From Bacillota bacterium (GTDB taxonomy: Bacteria; Bacillota; Clostridia; Oscillospirales; Ruminococcaceae), in the NCBI GenBank assembly GCA_023413185.1, contig JAEZQD010000091.1:1-13133 (forward strand): 13,133 bases of DNA, written 5' to 3'. This document shows positions 12,862-13,133 of this stretch, in pieces. The notes under the pieces were generated by a model, which did not search any database, was not told where the DNA came from, and saw nothing but the letters and a program-made list of their open reading frames with translations. The stretch's first letter is position 1. Every line of letters begins with the position of its first letter. A program made the translations under genes and the position numbers.

Positions 12862-13133
12862 TTAGTTAATCGACGGCAGCTCTACCTGTGGGCTTGCGCC
12901 GGTGTCCTCAAACAGGGCGATGGTCACCTCAAAGGTTTGATCCGCACCGCTTACGGGGCGGCGGAATATGGTCAGGGTGATGGTATCGCCTGGCTTGTGC
13001 TTTTCCAAAACGGAGTAGATGTCGTTGGCGGTGTTAATCTTTACGCCGTCAATCTTTGTAATGATGTCGTTTGCCTGCACACCCTTGGCGGCAATGTCGC
13101 TGCCGCGCTCTACACCCGCGATGACCACGCCGG
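12862..13133 (-). CDS. PDZ-domain protein, probably HtrA/DegP-like serine protease, partial (5' end off window)
   Basis: About 90 C-terminal residues are visible and the frame is open to the right edge. The sequence GVVIAGVERGSDIAAKGVQA, then NDIITKIDGVKINTANDIYS and GDTITLTIFRR, is a canonical PDZ domain as found at the C-terminus of membrane-anchored HtrA-type trypsin-like proteases in Firmicutes. A short tail rich in Thr, Gly, Pro and acidic residues ends in LPSIN. The catalytic domain is outside the window, so another PDZ protein such as a carboxyl-terminal protease cannot be excluded. It is convergent with the nitrogen genes and has no apparent functional link to them. Confidence 0.8.
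   Translation of the reverse strand, partial: GVVIAGVERGSDIAAKGVQANDIITKIDGVKINTANDIYSVLEKHKPGDTITLTIFRRPVSGADQTFEVTIALFEDTGASPQVELPSIN

Overview
The window looks like chromosomal DNA from an anaerobic, fairly GC-rich Clostridia-type Firmicute, probably Oscillospiraceae/Ruminococcaceae. The evidence is a type III glutamine synthetase, a domain-split glutamate synthase rich in iron-sulfur clusters, strong GGAGG-type ribosome sites, consensus TTGACA/TATAAT promoters and an ANTAR-domain regulator beside a glutamine synthetase gene. The assignment rests on gene content, not on a database search.

Layout. Positions 1-3836 are on the minus strand: an ammonium channel (Amt) whose C-terminus continues into a P-II signalling domain and leaves the window at the left edge, preceded by a complete type III glutamine synthetase (GSIII, glnN). 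A 542-bp divergent regulatory region (3837-4378) carries two consensus promoters facing away from each other. Each is followed almost at once by a terminator-like hairpin. Positions 4379-9991 on the plus strand encode a glutamate synthase split into five proteins: class-II amidotransferase, ferredoxin-FMN synthase core, four-cluster ferredoxin, FAD/NAD(P)H oxidoreductase and GXGXG beta-helix domain. This operon is interrupted after its second gene by about 500 bp of palindromic mosaic repeats. After a terminator and a second repeat-filled stretch, which contains a 154-bp direct repeat, come a divergent type I glutamine synthetase-like gene and an ANTAR RNA-binding regulator (10709-12675). Facing terminators then separate these from the 3' end of a minus-strand PDZ-domain protein, probably an HtrA-like protease.

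How it works together. Amt brings in ammonium, GSIII makes glutamine, and the split glutamate synthase uses glutamine, 2-oxoglutarate and reducing power to make glutamate. The most interesting signal is regulatory. The leaders of GSIII, the glutamate synthase operon and the glnA-ANTAR pair each contain a short hairpin with a 4-bp stem and a hexaloop of the form RAAGGY. In two of them this hairpin cannot form together with the adjacent terminator. ANTAR proteins are known to bind hairpins with six-base loops (A at position 1, G at position 4) and to block terminators. I infer that the ANTAR protein at the end of the cluster controls the whole locus by antitermination. The neighbouring glutamine synthetase-like protein has lost several usually conserved active-site residues, so it could be a sensor rather than, or in addition to, an enzyme. 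These regulatory links are inference and have not been tested.
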